Source of the DNA: Collinsella tanakaei YIT 12063
GTDB lineage: Bacteria; Actinomycetota; Coriobacteriia; Coriobacteriales; Coriobacteriaceae
DNA: 40,177 bases
Reading direction: 5' to 3'
Assembly (NCBI RefSeq): GCF_000225705.1
Contig: NZ_JH126474.1
Coordinates: 1 to 40,177, forward strand
Under the pieces are notes generated by a model that searched no databases, was not told the DNA's origin, and saw only the letters and a program-made list of their open reading frames with translations. Of this stretch, positions 32,901 to 39,846 are shown piece after piece; the stretch's first letter is position 1, and each line of letters opens with the position of its first letter. Both the position numbers and the translations under genes were made by a program.

Positions 32901-33505
32901 TTGGGGTCGATGATGACTTCGACGCTAAGCGCAGCGGCGGTGAAATTGGCTCTTGGGACAACTTCGACGGAGATGATAACGGCTGGAAGGGCGGCGCGAC
33001 GGGCATCGACGGCGTAACTGAGCTTGAGCTTCGCGACGCTATCACCTCCATGGGTGATAATGAGCTGCTTGGCCATGACATTTGGTTTGTTGCCACCGGC
33101 GCCTCCGAGTGCGGCAACGCCGGTCTCAAGGCGTTCCTTGAGACTCATCGCGATAAGCTGCGCGGCGTTTTTCTGATTAACCTCGAGAGCGTCGGCGCCG
33201 GCCAGGTTGCAATGCTTGCATCCGAAGGCGATTCCCGAGCTCTCAAGGGTGATAAGCGCATCATGAAGCTCGTTCAGCAGGTTTCTAGCGATTTCCATCA
33301 TGAAATCGGCGCCGTCGATATGCCGTATGTGAATACGGACGCACATGCGGCGATGAATATGAGCCTGCGCTCTTTGACCATCGCCGGTATCGAGGGCGCG
33401 CATTTCGCCTGTTCTCACAGTGAGGAAGACATGCCTTACAACGTGAACGATGAGAACATCAACAAGGTTGCCGATGTGGTGACCGAGGTCATCAGGCGTT
33501 CCTAA
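29981..33505 (+). CDS. M28-peptidase-like membrane protein with a very long disordered insertion
   Basis: An 1174-residue protein. The two ends resemble an M28 zinc aminopeptidase: VVVVAHYDSPRAD (H138, D140) near the start, and GASECGNAG (E1043), INLESVGAG (E1069) and CSHSEED (H1146) at the end. Four hydrophobic segments (about 58-94 as two, then 160-178 and 186-208) interrupt the N-terminal part. Between about 255 and 1010 lies a very acidic, Ala/Val/Pro/Glu/Asp-rich disordered stretch, with a basic patch KKQRRGLGGLFGRKKKQQ near residues 949-966. The usual bridging Asp (DN in the GADDNASG motif) appears to be Cys222, and the catalytic Glu before E1043 is Ser1042, so activity is doubtful. No signal peptide. 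Function unknown. Confidence 0.75.
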   Translation: MANTQKYLNHLLQNTGITPACSEEERAAADIVADIFRDHGFQPEIQEFSASSSEKVAQAAMGIMVFVGAVLMGIGGAVGIVGVIIALAGAVLFVMERSGHPVLSNMGAGGLSQNVIAYHKASGPLASPRNRPVVVVAHYDSPRADLLSQEPYASYRPMLVKLLPFAMIAPAILAVVRLLPVPAPAKIVLWILAIIVALVPLANAVAIIANKFVLPYTSGSVCNKSSVAAMLGVMDAVSPYQGVNEFPGDVPFDQYMEEQRSYAPVMELVDQDAVDADFEDEYGAAAPADEQVEEQDEASAVDASTPSAAAYDEDDESSDAAATAMWSALDAETTVAAGVEAARRANQAAAAVQPVSQPVADPGSTVAMTSEQFAAALLNTDVQVEGSAQAASADKAVAFEVAPEAQTAAPAVSAEPEGPALPINASGNIRYGVEVLRALGMVSSACAIEYEAGASAVPPVKPEPQPVVQPAVQPAVPAAVQSVLQPVESSARQVEDVPAPVAGYHEVAPTPADGDSMPASHNPVSEYEDDEAYTPLTDESYESQTVESAAYEEAPIEEDLEPQRVDQTSMWAVPAEFGGSSAYAEDEATGQQNDEDSFDGYEDESDQSMRSAYLNYADDADDYILEAEYEIIDDGMYDEIDESVEDVAVEEASEEVSQDDEIVDDDEAASDIDEVIDAVDDADASDFDIDDEDADTEGASEEEPAEEAEVCDGDEVEGENSFNGEGVVSESELVDIEGEVAESVSIDAVEEGDSADESSVGSDGDAESVEPSDSTVDGQGEVQPVEQPMVDVTADTQLFQMPQNVMKPGATQAMPMPPATEHTMPRRPVETVDSLMAQIAQPQPAVHVPPRSINVPDISVPANARRIPAVPGIEAFQQQNASQNRSPLFDLPDPSVKPADPFASASPSTTSAASRGFSVVSSAPQPTPAPAPVQEQQVFETIKAPAPQPKKQRRGLGGLFGRKKKQQESMSEWLGVDDDFDAKRSGGEIGSWDNFDGDDNGWKGGATGIDGVTELELRDAITSMGDNELLGHDIWFVATGASECGNAGLKAFLETHRDKLRGVFLINLESVGAGQVAMLASEGDSRALKGDKRIMKLVQQVSSDFHHEIGAVDMPYVNTDAHAAMNMSLRSLTIAGIEGAHFACSHSEEDMPYNVNDENINKVADVVTEVIRRS

Positions 33506-33532
33506 CCAGCGCTCCATCGCATTTGCGCCGAG

Positions 33533-33564
33533 AAAAAGGACCCCGCTCGCAAGTGGGGTCCTTT
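33533..33564. terminator. Terminator hairpin shared by the M28-like and glutaredoxin-like genes
   Basis: AAAGGACCCC (33535-33544) pairs with GGGGTCCTTT (33555-33564). A run of A residues upstream gives a T tract for the minus-strand gene, and the plus side ends TTTGC. It lies between convergent genes. Confidence 0.85.
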
Positions 33565-33581
33565 GCTATCAAGATCATCTG

Positions 33582-33821
33582 TTAAAAGGCGTTGTCGAGG
33601 TAGTCGATGATATCGTTCGATTCATACAAGGGCTTACCATCGATAAAGAGACAGGGGACCTGGGTCTTGCCTCCAACATCAAGAAGTCTCTGGCGGGCGA
33701 CGGGGTCGGCCGTGGTGTCTTTGAGTGGCAGCTCGATCCCCTTGGACTTCATGAACGAAAGAACCTTCAGGCAAAATGGGCAGGTAGGCATGATGAAGAG
33801 CTCGTAGGAGGGCTGATTCAT
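33582..33821 (-). CDS. Glutaredoxin-like thioredoxin-fold protein
   Basis: A 79-residue protein with a thioredoxin fold: the active site MPTCPFCLKV (Cys14 and Cys17), the cis-Pro motif TQVPCLFIDG, and ESNDIIDYLD at the end, which matches the glutathione-contacting segment of glutaredoxins and GST N-terminal domains. It probably reduces disulfides or mixed thiols. Start ATG at 33821 is preferred because AGGA lies 5-6 bases ahead; the longer frame to 33872 has no good site. It is divergent from the small membrane gene at 34004. The thiol partner in this organism is not visible here. Confidence 0.88.
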   Translation of the reverse strand: MNQPSYELFIMPTCPFCLKVLSFMKSKGIELPLKDTTADPVARQRLLDVGGKTQVPCLFIDGKPLYESNDIIDYLDNAF

Positions 33822-34003
33822 GGCGGATCCTTTCGGTAGTGAGAGGTGACAAGCACTCATCCCGTTCAACATGTATTGAAAGCTGTCTACCCACTTTTCT
33901 GATTGAGCGCATCTATATTTTGGCTTGTGTGTCCACTGCGAGTAATTGCTACCATGTCAGCAAAAGCTGATAGCATAGAGGAAGTTCGAAGGCAGGAGGT
34001 ACC

Positions 34004-34270
34004 GTGTTCGCCTTTATCCGTAAACATTGGGTTGCATATCTTATAGGGGCGGCCACAGCCGTTGCCCTGGGCTTTGGTGTTTCCTATGTTCTTGGCGTTA
34101 AATGGTCCACTCCAGAGGACGTTCGCGCGGAACGGCAGGAGGCGTATGCAGAGGATGCCGCGGAGCGCAATGAGATGGCTGGCGACGAGAGTCAAAACGT
34201 TGACGATTCATTGGATGCGGACCAGGCGGCTGACGCTCAATCAACCGACGCCGGTTCATCCGCAGAGTAG
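34004..34270 (+). CDS. Small membrane protein with acidic tail, function unknown
   Basis: An 88-residue protein: a short basic N-terminus (MFAFIRKH), one hydrophobic helix (WVAYLIGAATAVALGFGVSYVL, about residues 9-30) and a very acidic Asp/Glu/Ala/Ser tail of about 55 residues. The GTG start at 34004 is supported by AGGAGG 4-5 bases upstream. The last 34 bases overlap the 3' end of the convergent sortase gene. I cannot assign a family. The charge pattern suggests the tail lies outside or is disordered; topology is uncertain. Confidence 0.7.
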   Translation: MFAFIRKHWVAYLIGAATAVALGFGVSYVLGVKWSTPEDVRAERQEAYAEDAAERNEMAGDESQNVDDSLDADQAADAQSTDAGSSAE

Positions 34271-35124
34271 TATTCAACGGCCTCTGCTGATGCTGACTCT
34301 ATAACCATGCCGTACGTTAACGTTCGCTGATCCTTCCATCTGCTATATGAGCACGTTACAAACGTGAAGAGCTGGTCGATTGAGGATGGCCGATATAGAA
34401 CGGCCTCCGATTCGTCCAGCTTTTCCTTTATCCATGAAGCAAGTGCCTGCCGACTGGTGAATGATGTCTTAATCTTCTCCGTCGATGCGTCAACGATATT
34501 TCCCGCAAATAGTTCTACGTGAAACATGGTGGTAGGAGTATAGAGAAATACCTGGTCATGTCTTGAAAGCTCGTCGACCGAATCATTCTTTGAGAAGGAT
34601 GAGAGCATAGAGCCGTTGAGCTGGTAGTGGCCGTATATGACGGGGGTGGAAGAGGAGAGACCATCGTCAGCGTTGTCTGAGTCCAGATAAATTGTTCCCT
34701 GGTTGTTGGGGTAGGCTACGGAGCCTTCAAAGGTGGTTCGCAGGTACTTTTCCGAATCGTTCACGGGTGCTTGCACTATAGGGTAGTCGATTGGCGTATT
34801 GGGGACGTAGATCCAGCCGATAACGTCTTTGTTTATAGTCGAGAGTGCATCCCAATCAATGTGCCTGCTGTTCTCCAATAGCTCAGAGCTTGGACGCGGA
34901 GGGGCGCCCGCGTCCTCGGCATCGTGCCCGTTCTCGCGTGGGTTCGATCGATTATCGATTGCGTTTGGGTCCATCGGTTTGCAGAACGCTCTCAAGCGTT
35001 CATATTCTATGTCGGCTGAGATGAGCGGTTGCAGGTACCATCCGAAAAAACCCGATACCATAACGGCACAGCCAGTGCATGCTGCTATCAAGAATCGAAG
35101 CGCTCTATGGGTTGCTGAATACAT
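34237..35124 (-). CDS. Class B-type sortase
   Basis: A 295-residue membrane-anchored transpeptidase with one N-terminal helix (about residues 11-30). The catalytic triad is readable: His166 in VIYGHYQ, Cys258 in TFVTCSYS and Arg267 in RWKDQRTLTYG. The IGWIYVPNTPIDYPIVQ strand and the alpha-helical N-terminal part fit class B (SrtB) rather than class A. It lies 55 bases downstream of a gene for a large surface protein with a sorting signal, so it is probably dedicated to that substrate. The reaction is cleavage of the substrate signal and transfer to a cell-wall or pilin amine. Which class it belongs to is less certain than the sortase call. Confidence 0.9.
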   Translation of the reverse strand: MYSATHRALRFLIAACTGCAVMVSGFFGWYLQPLISADIEYERLRAFCKPMDPNAIDNRSNPRENGHDAEDAGAPPRPSSELLENSRHIDWDALSTINKDVIGWIYVPNTPIDYPIVQAPVNDSEKYLRTTFEGSVAYPNNQGTIYLDSDNADDGLSSSTPVIYGHYQLNGSMLSSFSKNDSVDELSRHDQVFLYTPTTMFHVELFAGNIVDASTEKIKTSFTSRQALASWIKEKLDESEAVLYRPSSIDQLFTFVTCSYSRWKDQRTLTYGMVIESASAEAVEYYSADEPASVD

Positions 35125-35144
35125 AGGTTCCCTTTATCCAAGCG

Positions 35145-35174
35145 GGGTGCGCCCGGCGGTTGCCAAGCGCACCC
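35145..35174. other. Hairpin between the surface-protein and sortase genes
   Basis: GGGTGCGC (35145-35152) pairs with GCGCACCC (35167-35174) and the loop holds a further GGC/GCC stem. It fills the 55-base gap between the two minus-strand genes. There is no T tract on the minus strand, so it may stabilise mRNA or attenuate rather than fully terminate. Confidence 0.55.
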
Positions 35175-35179
35175 TTTGA

Positions 35180-38100
35180 TTAGTGACGGGGACGTTTGTG
35201 GGTGATGATGGCGGCGAGGCATATGCATATCGCAACGCCAAGAACCGTTACCGTGGGTAGATTGCTCATGAGCCAATCACCGGTTTTGCCAAGGTCTTTA
35301 CCAGGGTCTTTATCCGGATCATCGGTTCCCGACTTGTCAGGCTGATCGGGATTACTGGGCTCATCGACATCGTTCGGGCCATTAGGATTGTCTGGGCCGT
35401 CGGGATCCGGATTATCCGGGGTGTCCGGATCTCCCGGCTCATCGTCCGTATCGTCTTCGATATGAATAACGGCGTCGTCTACTAACGGCTCATCAAGACC
35501 ATCAAAGTCCAAGGTGGCCACGTTGACAACGGAGGCACCCTTGAGCGAAGGGTCGGATGGCGTTGCGTTGTAGGATATCGCGATCTCATCCCCTGCCGCC
35601 AGGCTTCCGCATGCGATGCTGAATCCATTGTCAGCATGTTTGACCTCGTCCTCAAGCAGGGTCCCGTTCTTAGTAACCGTGATGCTATCGAAATCGATAG
35701 GGGTCGTTTTTGGCAGGCTTGTGTCAGAGATGACGGCGTTATCAGCTTTGCCGGAGCTCAGCGTTGCCTTTACCGTATAACGTGCGGTTTCATTAAGTGC
35801 GAGATTTTCATCTTGTACGGTCTTGGAGATTGAGGCCTGAGGCTTTGCTTCAAGAATTTCTACGCTGTGTTGGTCTATGCCTTCCAATGATCCTTCCGCT
35901 TGGGCTCTCACCTTGTTGTCGAGCATCTGGGCGGGAGCCTCCATGTTGACTTGGTAAGAGACCGTGATTGCTTGCTCGTCCTCCAGATCAATGCCGGTGG
36001 GTATTTCGAATCCGGTGATTCGCTCATCTTTTTGGACGATAAACTCCGGCTCAACATCAACCGCGTTGCCGTCTGGGCCGGTGACCACAATGCTGCCCTC
36101 AACAATAGATGCAAGATCTACCTGGTCAAAAGCATCATGTATCACAACCTTTCGTGCGATTCCCGCTTCACGTGTTTGGCGAATCACCAGGGTATATTCA
36201 GCCACATCTCCAACGTGATAGGTTGGCTTGTCGGATGACTTCTCAACAATCAGCTTGGCACCATCAACGTTCACCACTTCGTCGTCCGTTGTCTGCGTGT
36301 TGGGCTCATCGGTGACGGCGAGCGCGGTGTTGTCGATTGTCTTGCCTGCAAGCTCAGCGTCCGATATTGCAACTTGGTACTCGACCGTTATAGAGGTCTC
36401 TCCATCACCGTCGAGGGGATTGCGCCCCTTTGCCTCACGCAGCTCACCCTCCTTCCAGACACTTCTGGAGTCCGACTTGTTGATGATGTTGCGATGCGTC
36501 TGGACAATAAAGGTTTCCTGGCCGTGTTTGCTAGAAATGGTGCACTCATCGGTGATGTCCTCATTGCGTGAGTCGTATACGCGTATCGATCCGCGAATCA
36601 ACTCGATGCCCTCGGTGTGGGCAAGGTCTGAAATCACCAGGTCGCGACCAAGGGTACCGGGTGTCTCATTGGTTACCGTCACGTGGTAGACAATATGGTC
36701 GCCAACGGAGAAGGACTCAAGGTTAGCTTCCTTATCAACAGCGAGGTGGGGCTGGTTGATCCAGACCAGCGCGGTATCCTCATCTTTGCTTGAGTTATCC
36801 GCCTGGGCGATAGCTTTGTTTTCAACCTCCCAGCCAGACGCGGCGTCTTGCGGGTAGGCACGGTAAGTGACCGTCACAGTGGTTGTATCGTTCAGATGGT
36901 CAAAGGACAGCTTCCATCCGGTGCCCGATGGGTCGAGGTTCCAGGTAACGGGTTGGGGCGCCGTTTGGTTGTGGACGGTATCATCGTCGCCTATGGGATA
37001 TGCTACGTCGGCAAAGCTTCCTTCGGCCCTATCTCCAACCCATGTCATGGTGTTGTCAGAGCCATCGTCCACCTTCACCTCGACGCGCAGCGCTCCGTCG
37101 TTATTTCTACCTACCGGCATCTCTTTAGGAAGCGAATCATCGCTTATCACAACATCGTTCGCGATGGTTCCGCGCTTGGCGTTCTTAAGGGTCACGGTGT
37201 ATTCGAAAAATCCCGGGTCGATATCTGACGAGCCAACATAGCCTTCGTATCTATCGACTTCCTTTGTTATGTCGAGGGCGGCGGAGTTGATCCATACTTC
37301 GGCTGGATCATCTTGGTCGGCAGCGTTGTTCGCGTGGATCGAGGCGTTGTTGACGATCTCCTGCCCGTTGCCGTGGCTTGTCGCCCGTGCCTGATAGGTA
37401 ACGGTGATGGTGTCGCCATAGTTGAACTTGTCAAACGAGTAGGACCATTTGTTCTCGTTGATATCTGGATCGGGCAGGTCTTTCAAGCCGGTTGCCTTGA
37501 CAGTGTCGGCTATAAGTTCAAGGCCTTCAGGGAGGTTGTCAGAGATGATGGCTTCTCGCGCCTGGGCGTTCTTGGCGGTCTGCTTGTACACAACGGTGTA
37601 TGTGATGGTATCGTCCACCTGGTATTCATACTTGTCTGCGGTTTTGTCGACGGAGAGCACGGGTTCCACCAACAGCGTGTCCACGTTGTTCGAGGGAAGC
37701 TTGCCGCTTTGGTTGATGAGCACATAGCTGGAGTTGCGAACAAAGAGGTGGCCGTCCAGCCGCTTGCCGCTCTTTGGGTATTCGGTCAGTTCCGCTTTGA
37801 AGATAAAGAAGTAATGCTCGCCCTCCATCTTCATAGTCTGCAGGTAATCGGGATAGAGCTCGAAGCGAACCGTGTTTTCCACTGGGTTCTCGTTATCGCC
37901 TTCGTAGATGACGCGACCGGCATTCTCTATGCGGGCGCCGCTTTCATCGGTGAGGTAGCCGGAACCGTCTACATAGCGCATCTCATCCGGCAAGACATCG
38001 ATGATGTCGAGATTGGTATATCGGTATCCGCCACGACAATTAACGCCCTGCTCGTGCGCGGTGAAATCGATGGTGTAGATGACTTGGTCGCCAAGGGAGA

Positions 38101-39178
38101 CGCCGCTTGTCTTGTCGGCGGATTTCACGGGTGCGGGCGGATTCTCCGGTATGTCGTCTTCTGGGTTGGGCAGTGTGAGGAACTCCGAGGTCATGGCGAA
38201 GAAGGAGACGCAGGTTGTTCCCAGGCCCCGCCAGCTGGCACCAAAGTAGAGCTCGGTGGGTGTCTTGAGCTTTCCTTCCGCCGTGGTGTCGTAATACGCA
38301 CCCACTAGACCCATGCGATATTCTTCTGGGTTGCGCTTGTATTGATCATCAAGCGCGGTGTTCTCGCTCTGAACGCGCGTTTGGTCATCGGTGATCGACA
38401 GATGGTCGTTGTTGGAGACAACGCGCGCCTGGGTAACGGATCCGCCAAATCCAAACGACTGACTAACGTCCAGATCCATGCAGGTCATATGCCCCTTGAG
38501 TTCGATAGGCGTATTGGTTCCCGCGTAGACCCAGGAGACATCGACGCGAATGTTGGCGAGTCCCACGGTGTAGAAGTTGAAATTCTGATAACCGGTCTCA
38601 TCGTCTGCACCAGAGCGCCAGAGGTCGCTTACAAAGACGCCGGTGCGGAATTCCTCAAACCATTGATCCTTAACCTCGGGAAGCTCGTCCCAACCGCAGG
38701 TTGGTTCTAGATAATCCCAATCTACCAGCGTAACAAGCGCGTCTACGTTGTCTTTTCCGTATGATCCGCCGGAATAGCGCAGGGTTGGACGAGAATCCTT
38801 CGGTGTGCTCTCATCGATAAAGAAGGCATAGCCTTTTCCGCGTGGTGCCACAACCGGTCTGGAGCCGTCAGGGTTGGGTTCCGTGCCTCCAGACGTGCTG
38901 TAGTACTTGGAAACATCGGTTTCTTCCACCCAGCCGCTTTCGATTGTTATGGTGTCGAAGTCGATAGATGGGGCGTAGCCCTCGTCCTCAAATTCATTTT
39001 CGGCAACTTCAATGATCTTTGCCTTACCGGTGTCTGCAGCCACAAGGTGGAAAATGGGTGTAAGGCTACCCACAATGGCTGCGGCAAAGATGACAAGGCC
39101 TAGAATCGCCGCGGGCGGATTAAAGGAAGACATGAGGGTGAGAAGCGATTGTCTGCAGCTGGGTGGGTGGTGGTTCAT
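35180..39178 (-). CDS. Large cell-wall-anchored surface protein with DUF11-like repeats
   Basis: A 1332-residue secreted protein. A signal/transmembrane segment is at about residues 20-48 (ILGLVIFAAAIVGSL). The first 340 residues are unique. At least six repeats of about 120-170 residues follow, each with a K-x-(6-14)-V/L-G-D-x-(I/V/A)-x-Y-x-V core (for example SVDKTADKYEYQVDDTITYT); these resemble DUF11/isopeptide-type Ig folds. A Pro/Asp/Asn-rich wall-spanning stretch lies at about 1235-1295. The sorting signal LGKTGD is at 1296-1301, followed by a hydrophobic helix and a basic tail (THKRPRH). Glycine replaces the usual proline of LPXTG. It is probably an adhesin or pilus-like protein processed by the adjacent sortase. 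Confidence 0.85.
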   Translation of the reverse strand: MNHHPPSCRQSLLTLMSSFNPPAAILGLVIFAAAIVGSLTPIFHLVAADTGKAKIIEVAENEFEDEGYAPSIDFDTITIESGWVEETDVSKYYSTSGGTEPNPDGSRPVVAPRGKGYAFFIDESTPKDSRPTLRYSGGSYGKDNVDALVTLVDWDYLEPTCGWDELPEVKDQWFEEFRTGVFVSDLWRSGADDETGYQNFNFYTVGLANIRVDVSWVYAGTNTPIELKGHMTCMDLDVSQSFGFGGSVTQARVVSNNDHLSITDDQTRVQSENTALDDQYKRNPEEYRMGLVGAYYDTTAEGKLKTPTELYFGASWRGLGTTCVSFFAMTSEFLTLPNPEDDIPENPPAPVKSADKTSGVSLGDQVIYTIDFTAHEQGVNCRGGYRYTNLDIIDVLPDEMRYVDGSGYLTDESGARIENAGRVIYEGDNENPVENTVRFELYPDYLQTMKMEGEHYFFIFKAELTEYPKSGKRLDGHLFVRNSSYVLINQSGKLPSNNVDTLLVEPVLSVDKTADKYEYQVDDTITYTVVYKQTAKNAQAREAIISDNLPEGLELIADTVKATGLKDLPDPDINENKWSYSFDKFNYGDTITVTYQARATSHGNGQEIVNNASIHANNAADQDDPAEVWINSAALDITKEVDRYEGYVGSSDIDPGFFEYTVTLKNAKRGTIANDVVISDDSLPKEMPVGRNNDGALRVEVKVDDGSDNTMTWVGDRAEGSFADVAYPIGDDDTVHNQTAPQPVTWNLDPSGTGWKLSFDHLNDTTTVTVTYRAYPQDAASGWEVENKAIAQADNSSKDEDTALVWINQPHLAVDKEANLESFSVGDHIVYHVTVTNETPGTLGRDLVISDLAHTEGIELIRGSIRVYDSRNEDITDECTISSKHGQETFIVQTHRNIINKSDSRSVWKEGELREAKGRNPLDGDGETSITVEYQVAISDAELAGKTIDNTALAVTDEPNTQTTDDEVVNVDGAKLIVEKSSDKPTYHVGDVAEYTLVIRQTREAGIARKVVIHDAFDQVDLASIVEGSIVVTGPDGNAVDVEPEFIVQKDERITGFEIPTGIDLEDEQAITVSYQVNMEAPAQMLDNKVRAQAEGSLEGIDQHSVEILEAKPQASISKTVQDENLALNETARYTVKATLSSGKADNAVISDTSLPKTTPIDFDSITVTKNGTLLEDEVKHADNGFSIACGSLAAGDEIAISYNATPSDPSLKGASVVNVATLDFDGLDEPLVDDAVIHIEDDTDDEPGDPDTPDNPDPDGPDNPNGPNDVDEPSNPDQPDKSGTDDPDKDPGKDLGKTGDWLMSNLPTVTVLGVAICICLAAIITHKRPRH

Positions 39179-39524
39179 GGCATGTCCTTTCTCGCGCGTA
39201 TAGTGTGCGGATGAGAAAGGAGCCTAGACGCGTCTTTGCACCCCAAGGTGATATGGAACGTTCCAAATGTGTAGGCGTGCGTATCGAAGATTCTTACAGG
39301 TATAACGAACGTGCAGGTCGATGCCTGCCGAGCACGGTGCTTGGATTCTATATCCGTTATCAAGGGGTGCGGTTTATCATCAAAAGCGCACGCCGGTAGT
39401 TCAAAAGTATGCTTTGTATGTTCCAACCCGGAGATAAAGGAACTCCGCGGTCGGGAAATGAAGTCTTGCCGCCTCAGGTGGTGCGGGATATACTTATCAA
39501 ACGGCCAGAGATGGCTTTCATTTT
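39179..39524. other. Intergenic region between the surface-protein operon and tRNA-Gly
   Basis: No gene is evident. A perfect 12-base palindrome TGGAACGTTCCA (39254-39265) and a 10-base palindrome AGACGCGTCT (39226-39235) lie 50-90 bases upstream of the surface-protein start and could be operator sites. The tRNA-Gly promoter occupies the right end. No confident promoter for the surface protein was found. Confidence 0.5.
39466..39494 (+). promoter_or_regulatory. Promoter of tRNA-Gly
   Basis: TTGCCG (39466-39471) and TATACT (39489-39494) are separated by 17 bases. The tRNA begins 30 bases after the -10. Confidence 0.75.
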
Positions 39525-39599
39525 GCGGGCATCGCCAAGTGGTAAGGCATCAGCTTCCCAAGCTGACACTCGCGGGTTCGAGTCCCGTTGCCCGCTCCA
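39525..39599 (+). tRNA. tRNA-Gly (anticodon CCC)
   Basis: The gene starts GCGGGCATCGCC and ends TGCCCGC-T-CCA. The acceptor stem has 7 bp, the anticodon arm TCAGC-TTCCCAA-GCTGA carries CCC, and the T arm contains GGTTCGAGTCC. CCA is encoded. A terminator follows closely, and beyond it lies the IS110 left end. Confidence 0.98.
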
Positions 39600-39610
39600 G
39601 AGATTGTTTA

Positions 39611-39638
39611 ACCCGGTATCGCAAGGTGCCGGGTTTTT
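39611..39638 (+). terminator. Terminator of tRNA-Gly
   Basis: ACCCGGTA pairs with TGCCGGGT (one T-G pair) over an 8-base loop, followed by TTTTT. Confidence 0.92.
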
Positions 39639-39711
39639 CATGCGCAGTCAGTGTGCTGGGCGTATAGGGTGCGCCGGCATGCTCTACCAGGGTTATAAGA
39701 TCGATTCAAAT

Positions 39712-39767
39712 GCGAGGGGCGGGGCATGAGACGATATGAGTTGAACATTGGGAGCCCCTCCCCTTGC
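39712..39767 (+). ncRNA. Long hairpin in the IS110 left end, candidate structured RNA
   Basis: The arm at 39712-39725 pairs with 39754-39767: 14 positions with one mismatch and one G-T pair, closing a 28-base loop. It lies 80 bases before the transposase start codon. In the IS110 subgroup (for example IS621) the bridge RNA is encoded in the left non-coding end. Whether this hairpin is part of such an RNA or a translation-control element is not known. Confidence 0.3.
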
Positions 39768-39846
39768 AGCTCTATCGTGGGTCGGGCGACAATGGTCGTA
39801 GCGCCAACCGTGGCCGCGCGCCACATGCGACGGAGAGGGGCCCGCC

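Noticed and set aside
34512-34527. parS-like sequence in the sortase gene
   Set aside because: Only 13 of 16 positions match, with two mismatches beside the central CACGTG core; it is far from the main cluster and within coding sequence.
35400-39000. Repetitive coding segments considered as a possible CRISPR or DNA repeat array
   Set aside because: The repeats are diverged protein domains of 120-170 residues, not short identical DNA repeats with spacers. No CRISPR array was seen anywhere in the window.
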